A DNA stretch of 11,724 bases from positions 1 through 11,724 of the forward strand of contig CAYRNC010000056.1 in NCBI GenBank assembly GCA_964425645.1, written 5' to 3'. Below, one piece after another: positions 6,363 through 11,724 of the stretch. Position 1 is the stretch's first letter, and every line of letters begins with the position of its first letter. The notes beneath the pieces were generated by a model. It did not search any database. It saw only the letters and a list, made by a program, of their open reading frames with translations, and was not told the DNA's origin. Both the position numbers and the translations under genes were made by a program. Source of the DNA: CAYRNC01 sp964425645 (lineage in GTDB: Bacteria; Bacillota; Clostridia; Peptostreptococcales; Anaerovoracaceae).

Positions 6363-9300
6363 CTACAACTCCACTTTCTGCGTGATGAGCATGTTGAGCT
6401 TCTCGAGAACCTCCCGCTTGTACTGCTCGATGGTGGCGTAGATTGCCGCAATCTCCTGTTGCGCCGTCAGGCTTATCTCGCCCTTCTCGTCGACGGGGAG
6501 AGGAATCTGCACATCGGCAATCATGGATGGATAGAGCTTTGTGAACTCATCCGAACCCCGGTCACCGATGCGCCCTTTTGCCAGTCTGCGAAATAGCGGC
6601 TGAAGGATATAGCGCAGATACTGAATGTCGACATCCTCGCGCTTAGGCAACAGAATGCCCCGGTCACCGTTGATGGAGAAACGATCAGCGAGGATTGAAA
6701 CGGTTCCGGCAAATCCGTTTGTTGACCAACTTAAGTAAGTACCACAGAAATCATAGGTATCAATATGTGTCAGCGGGCGATTTGCTGATGCCGAATAAAC
6801 GGGGTACTCCCCTTTATTGGTTTCGCCATATTTCTTGGTGTACATACTTTTACCCTTGATTGGAGCAAGAATGTCACCGAGAGGATATCCGCGCATCGTG
6901 TACCCATCCAAAGTGGCCGTAATTGCACAATCATCAAGTTCGTGATACTTCTGTTGCAATTCCTCACGCATTGCGCTTAGCATCGAAAACTGCTCGGCGA
7001 TAATATCTTGTTCGGATTTAAGAAAGCACCCATTTCCATCTACAGGGATGTCGACCGTAACGGCGGAGAGATTCTTTCTGTTTGCAATGAATGTTCGGCT
7101 AAACCCGAACCGCTTTTTTATATCAAGCAAGCTGTACCAGATATACTTCAGGGAGATATCATCGTAATGTTTTGGGCTGAAAGCATACCGCTTTGCTCTT
7201 ACATAAAATGGTTCCGTGTGCAAAACGAAATTGCGACCTGCAGAGCCGTCGCCATCATTTGCAAAAGATAAAATTGGTTTTTCTATACTCGCAACGATTG
7301 GAGGGACTTGCTGTTCTTGAATGTATGCAATCGGTTCCTTCGCAGCTGAATAGACAGGGATTGTCCCTGCAGGCAACTGTTCTAACTCCTTATTATTCAA
7401 TCCCAAATAGAATGCAGAAAGTATGTCAAAGCACTCATCATCTGTGATTGATACAGGACGAAACTCTAAAACGTCATTTTTTTTTTGCAACCCTTGTATC
7501 ATATCCTGATACTCAAGCAGTGTGTTTGAAAGATCACCGACCATGGCGGCAAATTCATCAAGCGTAGTGGTGTTCTTCTCTTCTTCAATTCCCAGTTCAA
7601 TCTTCTCTTCTCGCGTCCACCACCGCTCGACCGACCAGTGTGAACCATTGTAGAAGTCGTCGATGCTGACGATTTTGCACCGCTTGTCGGTTGTCGTATA
7701 CCTCGCCCGTGCGCCCTTGAACATATTGAAACCTACGGCGGCAACGTCCAAGTCGTTCTGCTCTATGTCAAAACGGTAGACGTCGCGGGTTTCACCAATC
7801 TCGGAACACAGGTAGGTAAAAACTGGCGTGGTCTGCCGTTCTTTCGTCATCACCCCGCCGGAGGTATTGGGAACTTTCTTCGTCAGAGCCATGATGTACG
7901 TCTTTTTATTGGTGGTGAAGAAGGTGTTCAAGGGCAGCGAAATGACTGCATCGATAAAGCATTCTTCCAAGATGAAGTCGCGCAGCCGTTTGTCGTTACT
8001 GCGGTTCATGATGCCGTCCGGCACGACGACAAACGCCTTTCCGCCGGGCTTGAGGGCGCGGATAATCCACTCCATAAATAAGCCTTCGATACCCATCGCG
8101 CTTATGGAGAAATACCGCTTTAAGTCGATGTCCTTGGATATCTCATCTTTAAGGTTGCTGGAACCGCTCATGACATAGGGTGGATTAGTCAGTATCAAAT
8201 CATATTCGTCCTGCGTTGGGTGAGCGAGCGTCCCCAGAATGGAGTTGATCTGGAGCAGGAACGTATCGTTGAACAACTGGGCAAACTGCTGCGTGATGTT
8301 GGAATTCTCCCGGATGAGGGAGGACAGGTAAATCAGCATATTCGCCTTGGCGAGGATGATGGTCTTTTGCTCATCTTTATCAAAGCCCTTGTCGAAGCCG
8401 GAGAGCGTGACCAACGGCTTTAACTCGCCGTTTTCCACCTTGAAGTATCTATGGATGTCATGGAGAATTGGCTCCAGCAGGAATTTGCCAACGCCGCAAG
8501 CTGGGTCGCAAAGTTTCATCCCCGCACTGATGTCCGCCATACTGACGATGGCACGGACAACTTTGAGCGGCGTGAAGAATTGCCCCCAGTTCTTTTTGCT
8601 GATGGACTCCTTGAGGAAGGTTTCAAAGAGCTTACTTTTGAAGTCGTAGTCAATGTTTTCGAGCGTTCCAAACTCTTCGAAGCGCAATAGGATTTTTTTG
8701 AACACCGTGGCATACCCTGAAACGGCTTTATCATCCTTGGAAACGAAGATGGTGCCGTTGATTATGGTTGTTTTATCCTTAGGGTTGCCGGGGAACAGCC
8801 GCTTGATTTCGGGTCGCACGGTCGAGGCGTAATACTCGATAACCTGATTGTCTGAGTTGGTTTTATAGCGGTTGAGCAAATCGGGGAAAGAATAGAACCC
8901 AGTCAGCACACCGAGGTCACTGAGGTATTTAAAGATGAATATCTCAACGAAGGTATACAGGCAGTTTTCCGGCGTTGCGCCAGAAACCGACCACAAGTCC
9001 TGCCACACCCGCTGCGCCAGCGGCAGAGGGTCAACAATGGCGGACGCGAGGATAGTGTCGTTGGTGGCGGATATAGACGCAATCGCCTTGTTGATCAACT
9101 TGATGCACTCGACGTCGTCTTTGCTGAAGTTCAGGGCGATACGGGAGCCATCCTCGGCAGTGATTTCATTGCCCGTGAGCGGGTTGAGCCAGAACGTCTT
9201 TCTGCCGTCGGTGACGATATAGATACGAGCACCCAACACCCGTGCCACATCAATTTCCTGCGCAATGGCGGCTTGGATGAGTTTCTGCGTTTTCAGTTGG

Positions 9301-9515
9301 GCGGGCGTTTTATACTCAATCGCAGCGATAACCTGCGGTTTTTTCACAATCAGTGCGTCGGGCTTCTTGCCCTCAAACTCGTCGTAGTCCCTGTTGGGGA
9401 TAATCTTGGCACCTTTCAATGCCTTGAGGGTTGTGTTGCCAATATTATAGAAACTCCAAGCCCCCATCGTTTCGGGAGCTTCTATTAGGTTGCGTTGAAT
9501 AAGTTCTTCACTCAT
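6363..9515 (-). CDS. Single-chain restriction-modification-specificity enzyme (Type IIG/IIB-like)
   Basis: A 1050-residue protein that cleaves and N6-methylates DNA at a bipartite target. An N-terminal HsdR_N-like nuclease carries PD-X13-EYK (Asp53, Glu67, Lys69). A helical region with GQFFTP (311-316) leads to the N6-adenine methylase, with AdoMet motif DPACGVGKFL (337-346) and catalytic NPPY (444-447). A helical linker (about 650-685) is followed by two HsdS-like target-recognition domains, about 690-830 and 875-1010. Each is followed by a conserved-type helix (EQDIIAEQFSMLSAMREEL; TAQQEIAAIYATIEQYK). There is no helicase/motor domain, so it is not a Type I system. The R-M-S order with two recognition domains resembles AloI-type enzymes. 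The start overlaps the upstream HTH gene by 4 bases (ATGA). A run of ten A at codons 677-680 (7477-7486) lies at the linker/recognition-domain border. Confidence 0.85.
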   Translation of the reverse strand: MSEELIQRNLIEAPETMGAWSFYNIGNTTLKALKGAKIIPNRDYDEFEGKKPDALIVKKPQVIAAIEYKTPAQLKTQKLIQAAIAQEIDVARVLGARIYIVTDGRKTFWLNPLTGNEITAEDGSRIALNFSKDDVECIKLINKAIASISATNDTILASAIVDPLPLAQRVWQDLWSVSGATPENCLYTFVEIFIFKYLSDLGVLTGFYSFPDLLNRYKTNSDNQVIEYYASTVRPEIKRLFPGNPKDKTTIINGTIFVSKDDKAVSGYATVFKKILLRFEEFGTLENIDYDFKSKLFETFLKESISKKNWGQFFTPLKVVRAIVSMADISAGMKLCDPACGVGKFLLEPILHDIHRYFKVENGELKPLVTLSGFDKGFDKDEQKTIILAKANMLIYLSSLIRENSNITQQFAQLFNDTFLLQINSILGTLAHPTQDEYDLILTNPPYVMSGSSNLKDEISKDIDLKRYFSISAMGIEGLFMEWIIRALKPGGKAFVVVPDGIMNRSNDKRLRDFILEECFIDAVISLPLNTFFTTNKKTYIMALTKKVPNTSGGVMTKERQTTPVFTYLCSEIGETRDVYRFDIEQNDLDVAAVGFNMFKGARARYTTTDKRCKIVSIDDFYNGSHWSVERWWTREEKIELGIEEEKNTTTLDEFAAMVGDLSNTLLEYQDMIQGLQKKNDVLEFRPVSITDDECFDILSAFYLGLNNKELEQLPAGTIPVYSAAKEPIAYIQEQQVPPIVASIEKPILSFANDGDGSAGRNFVLHTEPFYVRAKRYAFSPKHYDDISLKYIWYSLLDIKKRFGFSRTFIANRKNLSAVTVDIPVDGNGCFLKSEQDIIAEQFSMLSAMREELQQKYHELDDCAITATLDGYTMRGYPLGDILAPIKGKSMYTKKYGETNKGEYPVYSASANRPLTHIDTYDFCGTYLSWSTNGFAGTVSILADRFSINGDRGILLPKREDVDIQYLRYILQPLFRRLAKGRIGDRGSDEFTKLYPSMIADVQIPLPVDEKGEISLTAQQEIAAIYATIEQYKREVLEKLNMLITQKVEL
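7477..7486 (-). repeat. A10 homopolymer inside the restriction-modification gene
   Basis: On the coding strand the codons read CAA AAA AAA AAT, an uninterrupted run of ten A at residues 677-680. Adding one A gives TGA straight after the run. Losing one A gives ATG ACG TTT TAG. Either way the product ends at about 680-682 residues and keeps the nuclease and methylase but loses both target-recognition domains. Confidence 0.85.
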
Positions 9516-9709
9516 GTCAACTCCGCTCCTCCCTCTCCGTTGGTGTGGGCGTTGAGATAGCTTTCAATGTCGGACGACTTAATACGCCAAGAACGATCGC
9601 CAACTTTGGAGGCGGTGAGCTTATGGCCCTTGATTAAGCGACGAATCGTTTTTTCGGACAGCTTGAGATATTCAGCGGCTTGTGCGACTGTCAGCAGTTC
9701 GTCCGGCAC
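9512..9709 (-). CDS. Excisionase-type small HTH protein coupled to the restriction-modification gene
   Basis: A 65-residue DNA-binding protein of the HTH_17/excisionase (MerR-like winged helix) type. The segment LTVAQAAEYLKLSEKTIRRLI (residues 6-26) is the HTH. It is followed by the wing GHKLTASKVGDRSWRI and the terminal helix KSSDIESYLNAH. The GTG start at 9709 has GGAGG 7 bases upstream (9717-9721). The last four bases overlap the start of the restriction-modification gene, so the two are translated together. It may act as a controller of that operon, in the way C proteins time other restriction-modification systems, or be a left-over excisionase. C proteins are of a different HTH family, so the controller role is inference. 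It is first in the operon behind its own promoter. Confidence 0.8.
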   Translation of the reverse strand: MPDELLTVAQAAEYLKLSEKTIRRLIKGHKLTASKVGDRSWRIKSSDIESYLNAHTNGEGGAELT

Positions 9710-9743
9710 TATTCCACCTCCACCCGATAACTATACTTACAAT

Positions 9744-9772
9744 ATTTTGCCATATAAATCTGTCGAAGTCAA
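9744..9772 (-). promoter_or_regulatory. Promoter of the HTH/restriction-modification operon
   Basis: On the minus strand, TTGACT (9772-9767, 5 of 6 matches) and CAAAAT (9749-9744, 4 of 6 matches) are separated by exactly 17 bases. Transcription would start near 9737, about 28 bases before the GTG of the HTH gene. Confidence 0.5.
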
Positions 9773-9900
9773 GCCATTTGGGGGAAATAATTAGTCATAC
9801 ATGGACATGGATAGACATTGTAAACCTTTTTTCCCAGAGCCAAATAATAAACCGCCGCGTCGAGCATTTGCGTTCCGTTCACACTAAGATAATTTACTAT
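9769..9900 (-). CDS. Possible small ORF (about 43 codons) with non-AUG start
   Basis: AGGAGG (9914-9909) stands 8 bases before ATA 9900, which opens a frame ending at TGA 9769. The frame includes GTG 9882 and ATG 9867, but neither has a ribosome binding site of its own. From the ATG it reads MLDAAVYYLALGKKVYNVY... and is unlike anything I can name with confidence. It lies between the KilA-N gene and the promoter of the restriction-modification operon. It may be a remnant or chance; I give it little weight. Confidence 0.2.
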   Translation of the reverse strand: MVNYLSVNGTQMLDAAVYYLALGKKVYNVYPCPCMTNYFPQMA

Positions 9901-9969
9901 CTGCCGCACCTCCTGCATCTATCATATATTTTTTCACTTACTTTTTAATGTGCACTTTTAATAGACATA

Positions 9970-10566
9970 CTATTTCTCTATACTTGCCATACGAAACTTC
10001 TTGACGACGTCCAGCCTGTATGCCGGATCAATCCATATGCTAAACTCACAGGCAATGTCCGGATGGGCAAAGGTACCGCCGTTTTTGCCTTGCTTCGATG
10101 TAATCCCTACCGCACCTGTATTGGCGATCCACTGCTTAAGCGTCAGTGTAAAAGAGCTGGATTTCATTCTTTCGGTTAGCGCCGTGCATTCTTCATCTAT
10201 GAATTTGGGATTGCTTTCCCTTTCCCATAGGCGGAGGAATTCAATTGTTCCATAGTTGCGCAGCCAGCTTTGAATCACATAGCTGGGCGCATCGGTATTT
10301 TTCTGCCGGGCTATTTCAGTCAGCGATATGTAGGTATCGTCTGGAGAAACGATCTGAATATGTTTAGCAATCATGGCTTCACCGATTGATGAGCGGCGGA
10401 ATCCGGGGACAAAACTTGCATTCATCTCCTCAAGCATCCTTTGGGAAAGCCTATCCGCAACATCCTGCTCCATAAGATTCTTTGAAACTAAATGTTTGAA
10501 GACTTTTTCCCTTGATATGCAATATGTCCAAATCGCTTCCGCACGCTTTTCTTCCTCGGTCACCAT
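9970..10566 (-). CDS. SHOCT-like/KilA-N domain protein
   Basis: A 198-residue protein. The ATG at 10566 is chosen because GGGAG (10577-10573) lies 6 bases upstream; in-frame starts further upstream overlap or precede that site. Residues about 3-52 (TEEEKRAEAIWTYC...LVSKNLMEQDVADRLSQRML) resemble the small SHOCT-like proteins often encoded beside clostridial recombinases. Residues about 77-193 are a KilA-N DNA-binding domain: YISLTEIAR, APSYVIQSWLRNYGTIEFL, and near the end GGTFAHPDIACEFSIWIDP (163-181). The protein stops about 17 residues after that motif, so the C-terminal region present in longer KilA-N proteins is absent. KilA-N domains are typical of phages and mobile elements. It follows the recombinase-like gene on the same strand after a gap of 74 bases. 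A regulatory role in the element is likely but unproven. Confidence 0.75.
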   Translation of the reverse strand: MVTEEEKRAEAIWTYCISREKVFKHLVSKNLMEQDVADRLSQRMLEEMNASFVPGFRRSSIGEAMIAKHIQIVSPDDTYISLTEIARQKNTDAPSYVIQSWLRNYGTIEFLRLWERESNPKFIDEECTALTERMKSSSFTLTLKQWIANTGAVGITSKQGKNGGTFAHPDIACEFSIWIDPAYRLDVVKKFRMASIEK

Positions 10567-10604
10567 GCTCATCTCCCGTCCAAACAAAACCTGAATATAT
10601 TCAT

Positions 10605-10610
10605 ATTATA
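10605..10610 (-). promoter_or_regulatory. Candidate -10 box for the KilA-N gene
   Basis: A perfect TATAAT on the minus strand lies 38 bases before the chosen ATG of the KilA-N gene, in the gap after the recombinase-like gene. The base block 17 upstream (TATTCA) is a poor -35 box, so an activator, weak transcription or chance is possible. Confidence 0.35.
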
Positions 10611-10640
10611 CTTTGTTCGAGAGAGTTTGAATAGTGCTAA

Positions 10641-11273
10641 TTAGAGAGAGGAAAAGCGCTGAGTATGCTTATACTCGAAAGAGATAGAACCAGAATGGTC
10701 AATTTGGATTCGGTCCAGTGACTCTCTGACATGCTCTGAGTCAAAAGTGTCCATACCGAGTTCATTGCAAACTAACTGAATGATATCCCTCTCTGTAATT
10801 GATGGGGACTGCGTGCAGCTTCTGCGTTCCACACGATTAGCGCAACGCCATACTGCTTCTCCGGAGGCACGTGTAATCCGGCGATAATTCGCACCGCACT
10901 GCGAGCAAACTAAAAGGCCGCTCAGTACATTCTTGGAATTGTACCGGGTGGCCCTCCGCTGTGCGCTTCCGTCATTATTAAGTTCTTGGTTTGAGCGCGC
11001 CGCTTTTTCAAATTGTACTGCGGTATACAGTTCCAAGCTAATAATGAGCGGAACATACTTTGAACTGGACAACAGCTTATCAATCGCGGCCCGCCCCCAA
11101 CATGTATTTCCTGATGGCGATGGGATACCCCGGCTTTCTAGCATTCTTGCCAATCCTCCAAGGCTATTGCCGTTAAGGTATTCTCCAAAAATCATCTGAA
11201 TAGCTTGCGCTTGTGCTTGGTCGATAGTAACCTTGCCATCATTATCTACAGCAAAACCATAAGGAAATTTCAT
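10641..11273 (-). CDS. Catalytic-domain-less serine recombinase relative (recombinase domain plus zinc ribbon)
   Basis: A 210-residue protein. Residues 1-90 are the Recombinase DNA-binding domain of large serine recombinases: MKFPYGFAVDNDGKVTI, QAQAIQMIFGEYLNG, SLGGLARMLESRGIPSPSG, and the SKYVPLII segment. Residues about 115-160 are the zinc ribbon (LVCSQCGANYRRITR...VWRCANRV...SC), with Cys123, Cys126, Cys144 and Cys153 as likely ligands. The N-terminal resolvase domain carrying the nucleophilic serine is absent. AAGGAGG stands 9 bases before the ATG, and the upstream 220 bases contain no recombinase remnant. It therefore looks like a stand-alone gene rather than a recently truncated one. 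It could bind attachment sites, partner a complete recombinase encoded elsewhere, or act as a regulator. Confidence 0.8.
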   Translation of the reverse strand: MKFPYGFAVDNDGKVTIDQAQAQAIQMIFGEYLNGNSLGGLARMLESRGIPSPSGNTCWGRAAIDKLLSSSKYVPLIISLELYTAVQFEKAARSNQELNNDGSAQRRATRYNSKNVLSGLLVCSQCGANYRRITRASGEAVWRCANRVERRSCTQSPSITERDIIQLVCNELGMDTFDSEHVRESLDRIQIDHSGSISFEYKHTQRFSSL

Positions 11274-11445
11274 CGAAGATATCCTCCTTAAACATTGTTA
11301 TTTGTGAGTTCATTAGCTGAAATATTCTCCTCGCGATCTAAAACCCGCATTAAATCATGTTATAAATTTGAGTTGTAGAAGGGGTAAGCCTTTACTTTTT
11401 ACAATTTCAAGGGTAAAGCTTATACAAAACCGCCATTTAAGGGCA
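11274..11445. other. Leader region of the recombinase-like gene with repeated motif
   Basis: Two related segments, GGGTAAGCCTTTAC (11382-11395) and GGGTAAAGCTTATAC (11411-11425), are nearly identical and each is close to its own reverse complement. They could be binding sites for the recombinase-like protein or part of an attachment site. A TATAAC hexamer is present on the minus strand near 11360-11365, without a good -35 box. No gene is seen. Confidence 0.35.
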
Positions 11446-11494
11446 TAAAAAAGACAAACCCACTTTTAACTAAGTTAAAAAAATAGGTTTGTCT
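11446..11494 (-). terminator. Intrinsic terminator of the tRNA-Ser gene
   Basis: On the minus strand AGACAAACC (complement of 11486-11494) pairs perfectly with GGTTTGTCT (complement of 11452-11460). The inner stem TTTTAAC/GTTAAAA caps it, and six T follow (11452-11447). It lies right after the tRNA CCA end. Confidence 0.8.
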
Positions 11495-11497
11495 ACT

Positions 11498-11583
11498 TGG
11501 CGGAGAGCATGGGACTCGAACCCACGGGGCTTGCGCCTTACTCGCTTTCCAGGCGAGCTCCTTAGCCACTCGGTCAACTCTCC
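11498..11583 (-). tRNA. tRNA-Ser (anticodon GGA)
   Basis: 86 bases including an encoded CCA (11500-11498). The acceptor stem GGAGAGT pairs with GCTCTCC, with discriminator G. The anticodon stem CTCGC/GCGAG encloses loop CTGGAAA with anticodon GGA (11550-11548), reading UCC and UCU serine codons. The variable arm is long (GGC/GCC stem), as in class II tRNAs. The T-arm is GTGGG-TTCGAGT-CCCAT. The gene has its own promoter upstream and terminator downstream. Its 3' end faces the accessory island. Confidence 0.95.
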
Positions 11584-11616
11584 CTATCGTTATGTCGCCT
11601 TCAATGACGCTTATAC

Positions 11617-11645
11617 AATATACAATAATTACAGCGAAAAATCAA
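11617..11645 (-). promoter_or_regulatory. Promoter of tRNA-Ser
   Basis: TTGATT (11645-11640, 4 of 6 matches) and TATATT (11622-11617, 5 of 6 matches) on the minus strand are separated by 17 bases. Transcription would start near 11610, about 27 bases before the mature 5' end of the tRNA. Confidence 0.6.
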
Positions 11646-11724
11646 CGGCTTTTCCTATTTTATCGCTTAGACGGGAGATTGCAAGTTTAATTGCCCACCA
11701 TTTACTACCAACCATGTTTATGCT
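11629..11724 (-). CDS. Possible partial gene at right edge (C-terminal end only)
   Basis: An open frame enters from the right edge and ends at TAA (11631-11629), reading ...NMVGSKWWAIKLAISRLSDK... and ending KAVDFSL. I do not recognise it. The composition is reasonable for a coding end (basic amphipathic helix), but only 31 codons are visible and the end overlaps the tRNA promoter. It may be a real C-terminus or chance. Confidence 0.25.
   Translation of the reverse strand, partial: SINMVGSKWWAIKLAISRLSDKIGKAVDFSL

Noticed and set aside
6128..6385. 85-codon plus-strand frame
   Set aside because: It runs through the nested inverted repeat and the terminator of the restriction-modification gene, into that gene's end. 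No ribosome binding site or protein resemblance.
6345..9488. Many plus-strand and other-frame ORFs of 65-116 codons opposite the 1050-residue enzyme
   Set aside because: They are shadows of the restriction-modification gene; none has a ribosome binding site or family motif.
6363..9515. Type I restriction system (HsdM plus HsdS)
   Set aside because: The HsdM- and HsdS-like parts are fused in one chain with a PD-EYK nuclease, and there is no HsdR helicase gene in the window. A Type IIG/IIB-like enzyme fits better.
11242..11313. 23-residue ORF overlapping the start of the recombinase-like gene (leader peptide?)
   Set aside because: The GAGGAG upstream is 13 bases away, the peptide has no regulatory features, and a chance frame this short is expected.
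1..11724. CRISPR array, rRNA or replication origin
   Set aside because: No regularly spaced repeats, no rRNA-like conserved blocks and no clusters of DnaA boxes or iterons were seen on either strand.

Overview
The window looks like a chromosomal segment of an anaerobic, low-to-moderate-GC Firmicute (Clostridia or Negativicutes; inference only). The signs are strong AGGAGG-type ribosome binding sites, intrinsic terminators with U-runs, a TM1266-type small protein of the kind tied to [FeFe]-hydrogenase biology, and recombinase/SHOCT-like genes of a type common in clostridial mobile regions.

Left part (1-1350): a 76-residue protein of unknown function lies on the minus strand (77-307). A long AT-rich gene-poor stretch follows, then a TM1266-like ACT-fold protein on the plus strand (904-1155). 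Downstream of it are three overlapping or adjacent hairpins, two of them mutually exclusive, and a strong intrinsic terminator (1305-1350).

Middle (1356-5958, plus strand): a tightly coupled efflux operon of the YbhGFSR type. It encodes a membrane-fusion protein, two ABC ATPases corresponding to the two halves of YbhF, one ABC-2 permease, and a TetR-family regulator. The first four genes overlap by 1-8 bases. A promoter at about 1356-1384 is followed at once by a palindrome and direct repeats that are good candidates for the regulator's operator. The TetR gene has no AUG/GUG/UUG that would give a complete DNA-binding domain. The best-placed start is an AUC codon behind a perfect Shine-Dalgarno sequence.

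Right part (6260-11273, minus strand): an accessory island. Reading leftwards from the tRNA end, it contains a serine-recombinase relative with DNA-binding and zinc-ribbon parts but no catalytic domain, a SHOCT-like/KilA-N protein, a small excisionase-type HTH protein, and a 1050-residue single-chain restriction-modification-specificity enzyme (nuclease, N6-adenine methylase, two target-recognition domains; Type IIG/IIB-like) that ends at a good terminator. An uninterrupted run of ten A on the coding strand lies exactly between the methylase part and the first target-recognition domain. A one-base gain or loss stops translation within a few codons, so phase variation or transcriptional slippage is plausible.

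Right edge: tRNA-Ser(GGA) on the minus strand with encoded CCA, its own promoter and terminator, then a possible C-terminal fragment of an unidentified gene. The tRNA 3' end faces the island, as is often seen for integrated elements, but no convincing long attachment-site duplication is visible.
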